DNA of 64,000 bases from positions 1-64,000 of the forward strand of contig JAFLUM010000006.1 of assembly GCA_022508805.1 (NCBI GenBank), in the 5' to 3' direction. Of this stretch, positions 8,528-16,304 are shown one piece after another. Every line of letters begins with the position of its first letter. Within the stretch, counting starts at the first letter, position 1. The DNA is from Oscillospiraceae bacterium (GTDB taxonomy: Bacteria > Bacillota > Clostridia > Oscillospirales > Acutalibacteraceae). The notes beneath the pieces are model-generated. The model was not told the DNA's origin, did no database searches, and saw only the letters and a list, made by a program, of their open reading frames with translations. Made by a program: the position numbers and the translations under genes.

Positions 8528-8569
8528 CTCCCTCAGTCGGCCACGCCGACAGCTCCCTCAAAGAGGGAG
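8528..8569. repeat. Dispersed hairpin repeat, copy 1 (CTCCCTC element)
   Basis: Order: CTCCCTC, then hairpin GTCGGC-CAC-GCCGAC (8536-8550), then hairpin CTCCCTC-AAA-GAGGGAG (8553-8569). A near-identical copy lies at 15946-15987. The two CTCCCTC arms compete for one GAGGGAG, so two folds are possible. Here it sits between the ctsR promoter and the helicase-loader terminator and encodes nothing. Confidence 0.85.
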
Positions 8570-8596
8570 TGGAAAAGGTTAAAGCTGCCTATTATC

Positions 8597-8626
8597 TAAA
8601 AAACCGCCGTACAGAGCACAGCGGTT
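8597..8626 (-). terminator. Intrinsic terminator of the dnaD-like/dnaI-like operon
   Basis: Stem AACCGC/GCGGTT (8602-8607, 8621-8626) around a 13-base loop. On the minus strand it is followed by TTTTTTAG, 18 bases after the stop of the helicase-loader gene. Confidence 0.75.
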
Positions 8627-8643
8627 GAGTTAAAATGCGTTTA

Positions 8644-9651
8644 TTATTCGTTATTCATCATTTGACGAATGTCGTCGCCTTGGAAATTGACGGCAGCATA
8701 TGTGCCGATTATTCTTGAAGCAACGCTTTCGGGATATCTGCTTTTAAGCTCCGAAAGGTCAAGATTTGAGCTGATTATTGTGGGAACTCCGCGGCAAATA
8801 CGGCTGTTTATGATGTTATACAGCACTGATAGGGTAAGGCTTGAGGAAAATTCCGCACCCAAATCGTCAAGGATAAGCAAATCGGCATCTATAAGGAGAT
8901 TTTCTGTATCAAAGCTCTTCTCCCTGCCGAATTTTTCTTTTTCAATTTTATTTAAAAAATTGATGACCGAACCGTAAATCACGTTATAGCCTTTTTTTAT
9001 GACCTCGTTCGCTATCGACAGCGAAAGATGCGTTTTTCCCAAACCCGTCCGTCCGTAAAAATACAGACTTACGGAGTCAAGGTCAAAATTCTCGGCATAT
9101 TTTACACAGCGCTCGTAAACATCCTTCATCGTTTTGTAATTTGCCGCGCCGTCCTTGGATTTTTTATAATAATTCAAATCAAAGTCCTCAAAGGCTGAAA
9201 GCTCCAGCGGAGTGTCCTTTGCCATTTGCTCGACAGAGAGCTTTTTCAACAGGTCGATATGACAGGAGCAAAGATGTGTGCCGTGAGAAACGCCTGTTTC
9301 ATCGTCACGCTCCTCGAAAAATCCTGTGTCGTCACATTTATTACAAGTGTATTTTATGTCAAGATAGTCAGTGGAAAGTCCCAACTGCTTTAAGAGCTTT
9401 GCGCGCTCTTTGCGGAGTTCGCCGTTCCTTTTGCGAATCTCCTCAAGGCGTTTTTCGGCTTTACCTGCAGGCAGAGAAAATGCTCCGATGATCTCGTACC
9501 CTGTTTTTGCAAGCTCAGATTCGATAAACTGAAATTCGGGATATTTTATGCAAAGCTCACTTTTGCGCTTTTGGGCGGTCATTTCCGCACTCGTTCTGCG
9601 CCTTTTTATCTCGTCAAGAGCCTTTTCGTATATTTCTTTTGAATATGCCAT
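8644..9651 (-). CDS. DnaC/DnaI-like helicase loader (AAA+ ATPase)
   Basis: 335 aa. Residues 1-95 form a helical arm, then a four-cysteine zinc site (CNKC ... CSCH, about residues 103-131) as in DnaI-type loaders, then an AAA+ module with Walker A GRTGLGKTH (near 200) and Walker B LLILDDLGAE (near 258). The family loads the replicative helicase onto DNA with DnaD/DnaB-type proteins. It starts 3 bases after the stop of the DnaD-like gene, with no strong ribosome site of its own, so translation is probably coupled. Assignment to the DnaC/DnaI family is firm; whether it is the main chromosomal loader is inferred from its DnaD-like partner and lack of phage genes nearby. Confidence 0.88.
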   Translation of the reverse strand: MAYSKEIYEKALDEIKRRRTSAEMTAQKRKSELCIKYPEFQFIESELAKTGYEIIGAFSLPAGKAEKRLEEIRKRNGELRKERAKLLKQLGLSTDYLDIKYTCNKCDDTGFFEERDDETGVSHGTHLCSCHIDLLKKLSVEQMAKDTPLELSAFEDFDLNYYKKSKDGAANYKTMKDVYERCVKYAENFDLDSVSLYFYGRTGLGKTHLSLSIANEVIKKGYNVIYGSVINFLNKIEKEKFGREKSFDTENLLIDADLLILDDLGAEFSSSLTLSVLYNIINSRICRGVPTIISSNLDLSELKSRYPESVASRIIGTYAAVNFQGDDIRQMMNNE

Positions 9652-9654
9652 ACC

Positions 9655-10662
9655 CTACGCCCCGTTTCTGCGCTTTCTCTTTTTATTCTTCATACTGCCG
9701 AAATCCTTGGGATTTTCACGCGCCTGTTTTTCGGCAAGCTCCACGTCAAAGGAAGTCTCTTTTTGCTCCGCAGGTTTCTTACCGCCGAATTTCTTCGTTC
9801 CTTTTTCAATGTCCTCAACGCTCTTGATACCTGCTGCCCGCCATTTTTTGACGGTTCCGTTCATATGACGGAAATTGTTCCAAATGAGCCTGCCTGTCTG
9901 CTTTTCCGCTTTCATAATATCAAAGGCTAAAAGCACTTCATCAACAGTATAGCCCCAGCGTATCCACTCGCAAATCATATCGAGCACAGCAAATGAGGTG
10001 ACTGACGTGTCGTTGCCTGTCTTTTCGGCAAGAGTGACGAATAACTCCTTGGCTTTTTCGGTCTCGGTTATGTAATCGTCGGCAGAGGACATATCGGTAA
10101 TGGAATTTTCCGCCCAATATTTCGCGATTTTTTGAATATCGTCCTGCGACGTGAAATCCATACTTTTTGCAAAATGCAAAAGACAGTTTGCAACATCCGG
10201 CTTGATTCCGTAATAATTCACTATGGAATAGATGGTACACTGCATAGTGTAGCCGAGAGTTCTGCCCAAAATCTCCTGTGCCTCATTAAAAAGACGTTTC
10301 ATAGCGCTGTTGCTTTGGAGAATTTTTTCTATTTCCTCTTGCGTGGGATTTACAAAATGTATTTCGGGCAGTTCTACCTTTTGAGGTGTCATATCCTCAT
10401 TCTGCTTTTCGGTTCGAACCGTTTTCTGCGGTTCGTCGGTGAGAAGTATACCTGCATCCGACCAATACTCAATACACTCATTTATTTCGGCAGGAGAAAG
10501 ATTTGTCAGCCGTGAAAGCTCGTCTGCGGTGACAGACGGATTTCTGAATATACATATTATTACCTTTAGTTGCTCCCCGCTTGCAAATTTTAACTCTTTG
10601 TCGGCTATCTCGGCAGGCAGTGAAAACATTGACGAATAGACCTTGGGGTCAACGGCAAACAT
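9655..10662 (-). CDS. DnaD domain protein (replication initiation/primosome)
   Basis: 335 aa. The N-terminal 85 residues look like a winged-helix domain; two DnaD/DnaB_2-type helical repeats follow (about residues 125-190 and 215-285), the second ending in the IWNNFRHMNGTVKKW region typical of this family, then a basic tail ending in KNKKRKRRNGA. Such proteins remodel origin DNA and recruit the helicase loader, which is the next gene. A strong AAAGGAGG site lies 8 bases before the ATG. The two genes form a compact operon ending at the 8602-8626 hairpin. Confidence 0.87.
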   Translation of the reverse strand: MFAVDPKVYSSMFSLPAEIADKELKFASGEQLKVIICIFRNPSVTADELSRLTNLSPAEINECIEYWSDAGILLTDEPQKTVRTEKQNEDMTPQKVELPEIHFVNPTQEEIEKILQSNSAMKRLFNEAQEILGRTLGYTMQCTIYSIVNYYGIKPDVANCLLHFAKSMDFTSQDDIQKIAKYWAENSITDMSSADDYITETEKAKELFVTLAEKTGNDTSVTSFAVLDMICEWIRWGYTVDEVLLAFDIMKAEKQTGRLIWNNFRHMNGTVKKWRAAGIKSVEDIEKGTKKFGGKKPAEQKETSFDVELAEKQARENPKDFGSMKNKKRKRRNGA

Positions 10663-10762
10663 GATCCCCCTCCTTTCACATTTTTAGATGAGTGCTTAAC
10701 AGTATAACACATTTTTTTGAAAATGAATAGGTCATATTAAAATTTTCTCATAAATGAATTTA

Positions 10763-10791
10763 TTGACATTGAGACTCTAAAATTATATACT
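10763..10791 (+). promoter_or_regulatory. Promoter of the galM-ilvN-leuCD operon
   Basis: TTGACA (10763-10768), 17 bases, TATACT (10786-10791). The predicted start lies near 10798, giving a leader of only about 25 bases, too short for a T-box or leader-peptide attenuator. Confidence 0.85.
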
Positions 10792-10822
10792 ATTAAATTG
10801 AGATTATATAAGGAGCAGACTT

Positions 10823-11872
10823 ATGAGTATTACAAAAACTTGTTTCGGCACTACCGCTGACGGGCGTCAGGTGGACGCATTCCTTATTGAAAACAAAAAC
10901 AATATGAAAATACAGGTCATAACCTACGGCGCAACGCTCCAAAAGGCTATTGTAACAGACAAAGAGGGCAAGGAAATCGACGTGCTTGTGGGCTTTGACG
11001 ATATGAAGGGCTTTGAGGAACGCCACGATTATCAAGGTATGACAGTAGGTCCCGTTGCCAACAGAATATCGGCAGGCGGACTTACCATAGACGGCGAAAG
11101 AGTCCCCGTTGTTACTACGCACGGTGACGTTACACTGCACAGCAACGGCGACTTTTCAACTGCAATATGGGATGCCATAATAACGGATTCCGATTCCGTT
11201 GAGTTTTCGTACTTGAGCCCCGACGGTAAAGAGGGCTTCCCCGGTAATAAAAAGGTTACTGTTAAATATACATTGACCGATAAAAATGAGATAGTGATCG
11301 ATTACACTGCTGTATCCGATAAGAAAACGGCTTTCAACATAACGAATCACGCTTATTTTAACCTAAAGGGATATGACGGCGGAACGATACTTGACCACAC
11401 GCTTTACATAAATGCGGACGCATTTACGCCTATGAACGGGGAGCTTATCCCCTCGGGTGAGATAAGAGCGGTTGAGGGAACTCCCTTTGATTTCAGAGAG
11501 CCGAAAGAGATCGGCAGAGACATAGGTCTTGACGACGAGCAGCTCAAAGCGGGTAACGGCTATGACCACAACTACTGTCTTAACGATTACAACGGTAAAA
11601 TGCGCCTTGCAGCATCTGCGGTTGCACCAAACGGCGTTAAACTGGAGTGCTTTACGGATATGCCGGGAGTTCAGCTTTACGTCGGCAATTTCCTTTGCGG
11701 AAAAGAAGGCAAAAACGGTGTTCCTATGGATTTCAGAACCGGTTTCTGCCTTGAAACTCAGTATTACCCCAATGCTACGAATACTCCGACCTTTAAAAAT
11801 TGCGTATTCGATAAGGACGAGGTAATGAAATCTACTACTATTTATAAAATAACCCTAAGGAAGTGTCTATAA
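10823..11872 (+). CDS. galM: Aldose 1-epimerase (mutarotase)
   Basis: 349 aa. It interconverts alpha and beta anomers of aldoses such as galactose or glucose in the cytosol. The galactose-mutarotase-like beta-sandwich is recognisable from the GPVANRISAG segment (about residues 77-86), the catalytic-His stretch TNHAYFNLKG (about 174-183) and the C-terminal catalytic-Glu stretch FCLETQYYPNA (about 310). AAGGAG lies 8 bases before the ATG. Its stop codon overlaps the start of ilvN (TAATG), so it is the first gene of a coupled unit with branched-chain amino-acid genes, an unusual pairing. Family assignment is firm; sugar specificity is open. Confidence 0.92.
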   Translation: MSITKTCFGTTADGRQVDAFLIENKNNMKIQVITYGATLQKAIVTDKEGKEIDVLVGFDDMKGFEERHDYQGMTVGPVANRISAGGLTIDGERVPVVTTHGDVTLHSNGDFSTAIWDAIITDSDSVEFSYLSPDGKEGFPGNKKVTVKYTLTDKNEIVIDYTAVSDKKTAFNITNHAYFNLKGYDGGTILDHTLYINADAFTPMNGELIPSGEIRAVEGTPFDFREPKEIGRDIGLDDEQLKAGNGYDHNYCLNDYNGKMRLAASAVAPNGVKLECFTDMPGVQLYVGNFLCGKEGKNGVPMDFRTGFCLETQYYPNATNTPTFKNCVFDKDEVMKSTTIYKITLRKCL

Positions 11873-12387
11873 TGGAAGAAATGCAAACACAGAGGATATA
11901 CCTTGCGGCGCTGGTACATAACCGCACGGGTGTTCTGCTTCGCGTTGCGGGACTTTTCGCACGCAGAGGCTATAATGTGGTAAGCCTTACGGTATCGGAG
12001 ACGGAGAGCCCTGAATTTTCGAGAATGACCATCGTTTCCGACGTTGAACCGTATAAATTCGCCATGGTGGAACAGCAGCTCTCGCGCCTTGAGGATGTTA
12101 TCAAGGTTATTCGACTTGATACGGGACATCTTGTATCTTCGGAGCTATTGCTCATAAAGGTACACGCGCTCAATAAGGACAGAACGAGAGTTTTAAAGAC
12201 AATAAACGGCTTCGGCGCAAAGGTCAAGGATATCGGTCACACCACGATAACAGCGGAGCTTACGGGTCTTCCGTCCCTTATTGATACCTTTATAGGCAAA
12301 ATGTCAAAATACAGAATAATCGAGCTCTCAAGGTCGGGTCTTACCGCCCTTGAAAGCGGCGACAAGAGCATTAAAGGAGATGAATGA
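11872..12387 (+). CDS. ilvN: Acetolactate synthase regulatory (small) subunit
   Basis: About 171 aa. It activates the IlvB catalytic subunit and confers valine feedback on the first common step of valine/leucine/isoleucine synthesis. The N-terminal ACT domain (about residues 8-80; key stretch NRTGVLLRVAGLFARRGYN) and the C-terminal ALS_ss_C domain are both present at normal length. ATG 11872 is chosen because AAGGAAG lies 8 bases upstream and the ATG overlaps the galM stop; the GTG at 11863 sits too close to that site. No ilvB is seen in the window, so its partner must be elsewhere. leuC follows after 3 bases. Confidence 0.94.
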   Translation: MEEMQTQRIYLAALVHNRTGVLLRVAGLFARRGYNVVSLTVSETESPEFSRMTIVSDVEPYKFAMVEQQLSRLEDVIKVIRLDTGHLVSSELLLIKVHALNKDRTRVLKTINGFGAKVKDIGHTTITAELTGLPSLIDTFIGKMSKYRIIELSRSGLTALESGDKSIKGDE

Positions 12388-12390
12388 CCA

Positions 12391-13662
12391 ATGGCAATGA
12401 CAATGACGCAAAAAATTCTTGCCGCCCACGCGGGACTTGATTCTGTCAGCGCAGGGCAGCTTATAAACGTCCGTCTTGACCTTGTAATGGGTAACGACGT
12501 TACAAGCCCCGTTGCAATAAACGAGATGAAGGGTAAAGGTTTTTCAGATGTTTTTGACCGCGAAAAAATCGCCCTTGTTATGGACCACTTTACGCCCAAC
12601 AAGGACATTAAATCTGCTGAGCACTGCAAGCAGGTAAGAGAATTTGCAAGAGAATATAAAATAAAGAACTTCTTTGACGTGGGGCAAATGGGAATTGAGC
12701 ACGCTCTGCTCCCTGAAAAAGGCATAGTTATATCGGGTGACACGGTAATCGGCGCGGACTCCCACACCTGCACATACGGTGCACTGGGAGCGTTCTCCAC
12801 TGGCGTTGGCTCAACGGATATGGCGGCAGGAATGATATCGGGTATGGCCTGGTTCAAGGTTCCGTCGGCAATCAAGGTCGTTGTTACCGGCAAATTCAAT
12901 AAATATGTCAGCGGAAAAGACCTTATACTCCATCTTATCGGTATGATAGGCGTGGACGGAGCACTTTACCGCTCACTTGAATTCACAGGTGACGGAATCA
13001 AAAATCTTTCAATGGACGACCGTTTCTGCATTGCTAATATGGCTATTGAATGCGGCGCTAAGAACGGTATTTTCCCTGTTGATGAAAAAACTCTTGAATA
13101 TATGAAGGGAAGGACCGACCGCACTCCCGTTATTTTTGAGGCTGATGCGGATGCGGAATATGACGAGGTTATTGAAATTGATCTCGGCAGTCTTAAACCC
13201 ACTGTTTCATTCCCCCACCTCCCCGAAAACGCCCACACCGTTGACAGCATTGACAAGGTTTACGTTGACCAGGCGGTCATCGGCTCTTGCACCAACGGCA
13301 GAATCGAGGATATGCGTGCGGCGGCTGAAATACTCAAAGGCAGAAAAGTTAACGAAAATGTCCGCACTATTATAATTCCTGCAACTCAGGCTGTATATCT
13401 TCAGTGCATCCGTGAGGGATTTGCAGAGATTTTTGTTGAGGCAGGAGCAGTATTTTCAACTCCCACCTGCGGTCCGTGCTTAGGCGGACATATGGGAATA
13501 CTTGCCGCAGGAGAAAAAGCCGTTTCCACAACTAACCGTAATTTCGTGGGCAGAATGGGACACCCTGAAAGTGAAGTATATCTCGCCAGCCCATACACTG
13601 CGGCGGCAAGTGCCGTACTGGGATACATTGGTACCCCCGATATGATTGGAGGTAATGCATAA
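12391..13662 (+). CDS. leuC: 3-isopropylmalate dehydratase large subunit
   Basis: 423 aa, aconitase-family [4Fe-4S] enzyme that isomerises 2-isopropylmalate to 3-isopropylmalate with LeuD in leucine synthesis. Cluster cysteines are visible in IGSCTNGR (about residue 300) and [10 protein letters not shown] (about 363), and [15 protein letters not shown] (about 124) is the substrate-side motif. The length fits the monofunctional archaeal/clostridial type (about 420 aa). AAAGGAG lies 12 bases before ATG 12391; ATG 12397 is a possible alternative. It overlaps leuD by one base (TAATG), so the two subunits should be made in step. Confidence 0.96.
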   Translation: MAMTMTQKILAAHAGLDSVSAGQLINVRLDLVMGNDVTSPVAINEMKGKGFSDVFDREKIALVMDHFTPNKDIKSAEHCKQVREFAREYKIKNFFDVGQMGIEHALLPEKGIVISGDTVIGADSHTCTYGALGAFSTGVGSTDMAAGMISGMAWFKVPSAIKVVVTGKFNKYVSGKDLILHLIGMIGVDGALYRSLEFTGDGIKNLSMDDRFCIANMAIECGAKNGIFPVDEKTLEYMKGRTDRTPVIFEADADAEYDEVIEIDLGSLKPTVSFPHLPENAHTVDSIDKVYVDQAVIGSCTNGRIEDMRAAAEILKGRKVNENVRTIIIPATQAVYLQCIREGFAEIFVEAGAVFSTPTCGPCLGGHMGILAAGEKAVSTTNRNFVGRMGHPESEVYLASPYTAAASAVLGYIGTPDMIGGNA

Positions 13663-14144
13663 TGAAAATTCAAGGCTCTGTACATAAATACGGCGACCAC
13701 GTCGATACGGACGTTATAATCCCTGCAAGATATCTTAACACGGCAGACCACAAGGAGCTGGCGGCTCACTGTATGGAGGATATCGACAAGGATTTTGTTA
13801 ATAATGTGAAAGAAGGAGACATAATCGTCGCAGGCGTAAACTTTGGGTGCGGCTCTTCCCGCGAGCACGCCCCCATAGCCATAAAGGCGGCCGGTGTTTC
13901 CTGCGTTATCGCCAAGACGTTTGCAAGAATATTTTACAGGAACTCACTGAATATCGGACTCCCGATTTTGGAGTGCCCCGAGGCCTGCGACAATATTGAT
14001 GCAGGCGATAAGGTTTCAGTAGATTTTGACAGCGGAACGATCACTAATATTACAAAGGGCGTTAGTTTTAAGGCTCAGCCCTTCCCACCTTTTATTCAGA
14101 ATATTATTTCTAAGGGCGGACTGCTGGCATCACTGAAAAAGTAA
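13662..14144 (+). CDS. leuD: 3-isopropylmalate dehydratase small subunit
   Basis: 160 aa swivel domain that closes the active site of LeuC. The hallmark [10 protein letters not shown] (about residues 65-74) and the N-terminal DVIIPARYL stretch are intact. The start overlaps the leuC stop. The operon stops here without leuB or leuA, which must lie elsewhere; no clear terminator follows, and the next features are the micropeptide leaders. Confidence 0.96.
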   Translation: MKIQGSVHKYGDHVDTDVIIPARYLNTADHKELAAHCMEDIDKDFVNNVKEGDIIVAGVNFGCGSSREHAPIAIKAAGVSCVIAKTFARIFYRNSLNIGLPILECPEACDNIDAGDKVSVDFDSGTITNITKGVSFKAQPFPPFIQNIISKGGLLASLKK

Positions 14145-14166
14145 TTACACATAAGGGTTAAAAAAA

Positions 14167-14248
14167 TTCTCCCGTGACAAAATTTTTGGGTCAAGCATAC
14201 TATGGTATTAAAGGCTCAAAAATTTGCCTTTGGAAGGGAGGAAGTCCT
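14167..14248 (+). promoter_or_regulatory. Conserved leader element, copy 1
   Basis: Shares with copy 2 (14375-14465) the blocks TTCTCCCGTG, CATACTATGGTATT, AAGGCTCAAAAAT, GCCTTTGGAAGGGAGGAA and TCCT in the same order, although the segment after the first block differs in sequence and length. Three hairpins are possible: ATAC/GTAT, AAGGC/GCCTT, and GAGG or AGGA with TCCT, which would cover the ribosome binding site. CATACTA also resembles a sporulation-type -10, but no -35 is conserved. Confidence 0.6.
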
Positions 14249-14253
14249 TTAGT

Positions 14254-14355
14254 ATGTGTAATCTTTTCGGTAACAACTCTTTGCTGCTTCTTGTAATCAT
14301 AATAATCCTTCTTACTGACGGCAACAACGGATGCGGATGCGGTTGCAACAGATAA
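14254..14355 (+). CDS. Small hydrophobic Gly/Cys-tailed peptide, copy 1
   Basis: 33 aa. The order is a short head MCNLFGNNS, a hydrophobic run of Leu/Val/Ile (residues 10-20) that could span or embed in the membrane, then a polar TDGNN and a tail GCGCGCNR with three Cys alternating with Gly. GGGAGG lies 12 bases upstream. It shares head (xNxFGNN), hydrophobic core, the LL-x-DGN junction and the GCGC tail with the peptide at 14468, and both have the same leader. The function is unknown. Clostridia encode many small Gly/Cys-rich hydrophobic peptides, some spore-associated; a spore or envelope role is only a guess. Confidence 0.72.
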   Translation: MCNLFGNNSLLLLVIIIILLTDGNNGCGCGCNR

Positions 14356-14374
14356 AAAGTTGAGTGAATAAATT

Positions 14375-14465
14375 TTCTCCCGTGTGCTTCGGAACACAAA
14401 TTCCAAAGTTTCATACTATGGTATTGAAGGCTCAAAAATACCGCCTTTGGAAGGGAGGAAATCCT
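14375..14465 (+). promoter_or_regulatory. Conserved leader element, copy 2
   Basis: Second copy of the leader at 14167, ending 2 bases before the second peptide's ATG. The CATACTATGGTATT block and the AAGGC...GCCTT hairpin followed by GGAAGGGAGGAA are conserved, while the linker after TTCTCCCGTG differs. The stretch GAGGAAATCCTC (14456-14467) is self-complementary around the Shine-Dalgarno site. Confidence 0.6.
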
Positions 14466-14467
14466 CA

Positions 14468-14602
14468 ATGAACTTCTTCGGAAACAACACTTGGTTGATC
14501 ATCATTATCATCATTATCCTTCTTGCTGATGGTAATTTCGGTGGTAACGGTTGCGGTTGCAACAACGATAACAACGGTTGCGGATGCGGCTGCGGTTATT
14601 AA
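14468..14602 (+). CDS. Small hydrophobic Gly/Cys-tailed peptide, copy 2
   Basis: 44 aa paralogue of the preceding gene. Head MNFFGNNTW, a run of seven Ile and two Leu (residues 10-19), then ADGN and a Gly/Asn/Cys tail with five Cys arranged as GCGC and GCGCGC and ending GY. GGGAGG lies 9 bases before the ATG. One short membrane-spanning or membrane-embedded helix with a cysteine-rich tail on one side is the likely topology. A terminator follows at 14638. Function unknown; the close sequence and leader match with copy 1 show a tandem duplication. Confidence 0.75.
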   Translation: MNFFGNNTWLIIIIIIILLADGNFGGNGCGCNNDNNGCGCGCGY

Positions 14603-14637
14603 CAGTAAAAAAATGTAAAAACTAAATGAATTTTAAA

Positions 14638-14669
14638 GCGGGCAGTGTTTTTACGCTGTCCGCATTTTT
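14638..14669 (+). terminator. Intrinsic terminator of the micropeptide pair
   Basis: GCGGGCAG pairs with CTGTCCGC (one G-U pair) around a 10-base loop and is followed by ATTTTT. It separates the peptides, and possibly the whole leu operon, from hflX. Confidence 0.8.
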
Positions 14670-14690
14670 GAATGGAAATCGGATTAAGCT

Positions 14691-15938
14691 ATGAACTATT
14701 TTGAAAATAATGAAAGTCAAGAAAAGGCTCTACTCATCTGCGTTGATACAGGTGATTTTGACGCGGAAGCCTCGCTTAACGAGCTTGAACTACTTGCTGA
14801 GAGCGCGGGCGCTAAAGTGGAGGGCAAAATACTTCAGCGCCGTCCCTCCCCTGACCCTGCAACGTATATCGGCAGAGGGAGACTGGCGGAAGCTGAGCTT
14901 TTTTGCCACAATACAGAGATAGATTTAATAATCTGTGACGGTGAGCTGTCTCCCTCACAGATAAGAAATATTGAGAAAGCCACGGATGTGCGTGTTATTG
15001 ACCGAACGCAGCTTATACTCGACATATTCGCATTGCGTGCCAAAAGCCGTGAGGGAAAATTACAGGTAGAGGTGGCACAGCTCAGATATGCTTTGCCGCG
15101 ACTTACGGGCAAGGGAACAGAGCTGTCCCGTCTTGGCGGCGGAATCGGCACTCGAGGTCCCGGTGAAAGCAAGCTGGAAAGTGACCGCCGTCACATTATG
15201 AGACGCATACACGCCCTTGAAGAACAGCTTGAAGCAATTGAAAAACGCCGCTCGCTTATACGCAAAAGGCGTGAAAAGAACGAGGTCATCACTGCCGCAT
15301 TAGTGGGTTATACAAATGCAGGCAAATCCACGCTTATGAACGCACTTACAAACGCAGGCGTACTTGCCGAGGACAAGCTGTTTGCCACACTCGACCCGAC
15401 CTCACGCAAGTTGACACTACAAAACGGGCAGTCAATAATGCTTATTGATACCGTCGGTTTTGTCAGCCGTCTCCCCCACGACCTTGTAAAAGCGTTTAAA
15501 TCAACCCTTGAGGAAGCTGCAGGTGCAGATATAGTATTGAACGTATGCGATGCATCTGACCCCCGCTGCAGTGAGCATATTGAAATAACGACGAATATTT
15601 TAAAGGAGCTTGGCTGCGTCGGTGACAACATTATAACCGTTATGAATAAGTGCGATATGGCGGAAAATGTCTATGATATTCTGCCATTCGGCAAAACCGT
15701 TATGATAAGTGCATTAAAGAATGTTAATCTTGATTTACTGCTTAAAGAAATTGAGGATCGCCTTGCGGTAAAAAGCACCCAATTGACACTTATTATCCCG
15801 TTTTCGGACGGTTCGGCGGTAAATGATGTGAGAAATTCAGGGAAAATACTCAGCGAAGAATTCACAGAGAAAGGCACGCTTTTAAAAGTAATTCTTCCCG
15901 CTGATGTTGCGGATAGATTTTCTAAATATATAGTGTAA
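14691..15938 (+). CDS. hflX: Ribosome-associated GTPase HflX
   Basis: 415 aa. HflX binds the 50S subunit and rescues or splits stalled ribosomes under stress. The N-terminal HflX domain (about residues 20-190) includes the glycine-rich GGGIGTRGPGES loop (about 150-161); the GTPase domain has G1 GYTNAGKST (about 205), G3 DTVGF (about 253) and G4 NKCD (about 320), with a short C-terminal domain. Length is typical. The start ATG 14691 has only a weak GGAT-type ribosome site. It is monocistronic, ending at the repeat/terminator at 15946. Confidence 0.94.
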   Translation: MNYFENNESQEKALLICVDTGDFDAEASLNELELLAESAGAKVEGKILQRRPSPDPATYIGRGRLAEAELFCHNTEIDLIICDGELSPSQIRNIEKATDVRVIDRTQLILDIFALRAKSREGKLQVEVAQLRYALPRLTGKGTELSRLGGGIGTRGPGESKLESDRRHIMRRIHALEEQLEAIEKRRSLIRKRREKNEVITAALVGYTNAGKSTLMNALTNAGVLAEDKLFATLDPTSRKLTLQNGQSIMLIDTVGFVSRLPHDLVKAFKSTLEEAAGADIVLNVCDASDPRCSEHIEITTNILKELGCVGDNIITVMNKCDMAENVYDILPFGKTVMISALKNVNLDLLLKEIEDRLAVKSTQLTLIIPFSDGSAVNDVRNSGKILSEEFTEKGTLLKVILPADVADRFSKYIV

Positions 15939-15945
15939 TATATAA

Positions 15946-15997
15946 CTCCCTCAGTCGGCTACGCCGACGGCTCTCTCAAAGAGGGAGCGGAACTTTT
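15946..15997 (+). repeat. Dispersed hairpin repeat, copy 2, acting as the hflX terminator
   Basis: Same architecture as 8528-8569: CTCCCTC, GTCGGC-TAC-GCCGAC, then CTCTCTC-AAA-GAGGGAG (15971-15987). It begins 8 bases after the hflX stop and runs into a T-run (AACTTTTTTTG), so this copy should terminate transcription. Confidence 0.85.
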
Positions 15998-16019
15998 TTT
16001 GTTTTTTTCAAAATTTTCC

Positions 16020-16048
16020 TTGACAAGCACTTTTTGCTGTGTTATTCT
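16020..16048 (+). promoter_or_regulatory. Promoter of the micropeptide/ABC exporter locus
   Basis: TTGACA (16020-16025), 17 bases, TATTCT (16043-16048). The start is expected near 16055, giving a leader of about 45 bases before the peptide ATG. Confidence 0.8.
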
Positions 16049-16099
16049 AAAAGGCACATTCATCGATGAAATAATTTTAAGCAAAGGAGGCAGAGAAAT

Positions 16100-16219
16100 A
16101 TGACTACAAAATATTGGACTAATTACGATGTAAATTTAACCGTAGATTCACAGTATGGAGATCTCGATTTCCGTAACTGTATATCTTTCTGCCCCCGAAT
16201 GAGGACGCATACTTTTTAG
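16100..16219 (+). CDS. Candidate secreted/modified precursor peptide (39 aa)
   Basis: 39 aa from ATG 16100, with a near-ideal AAAGGAGG 9 bases upstream and a consensus promoter. The first 24 residues are mildly acidic (D10, D16, D21, D23; one Lys). The last 15, RNCISFCPRMRTHTF, are basic and contain the only two cysteines (C27, C31). This acidic-leader/basic-core shape is that of many ribosomal peptide precursors. There is no hydrophobic signal peptide. A terminator and two ABC exporters follow directly, so export is the likely fate. No modifying enzyme or C39 peptidase is adjacent. I do not recognise the peptide; signal, toxin or bacteriocin are all open. Confidence 0.68.
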   Translation: MTTKYWTNYDVNLTVDSQYGDLDFRNCISFCPRMRTHTF

Positions 16220-16253
16220 CTGCGCTTTTTGGCGTTTAAAAGTTATACGTATC

Positions 16254-16285
16254 GCACCGTCGGCAGAAGTCGGCGGTGCTTTTTT
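16254..16285 (+). terminator. Intercistronic terminator/attenuator between peptide and exporters
   Basis: GCACCG/CGGTGC (16254-16259, 16274-16279) continues inward through five more pairs, two of them G-U, to an AGAA loop, then six T. It should make the peptide message abundant and the exporter message a read-through product. Confidence 0.85.
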
Positions 16286-16304
16286 GTGATTGAGGAGGGA
16301 GAAA

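Noticed and set aside
10663-10822. T-box or leader-peptide attenuator before galM-ilvN-leuCD
   Set aside because: The promoter leaves only about 25 bases of leader; no T-box sequence or terminator is present.
14200-14214. CATACTA in the micropeptide leaders as a sporulation sigma -10
   Set aside because: It is similar to sporulation-type -10 sequences, but no conserved -35 appears at the right distance in the two copies, so I did not call a promoter.
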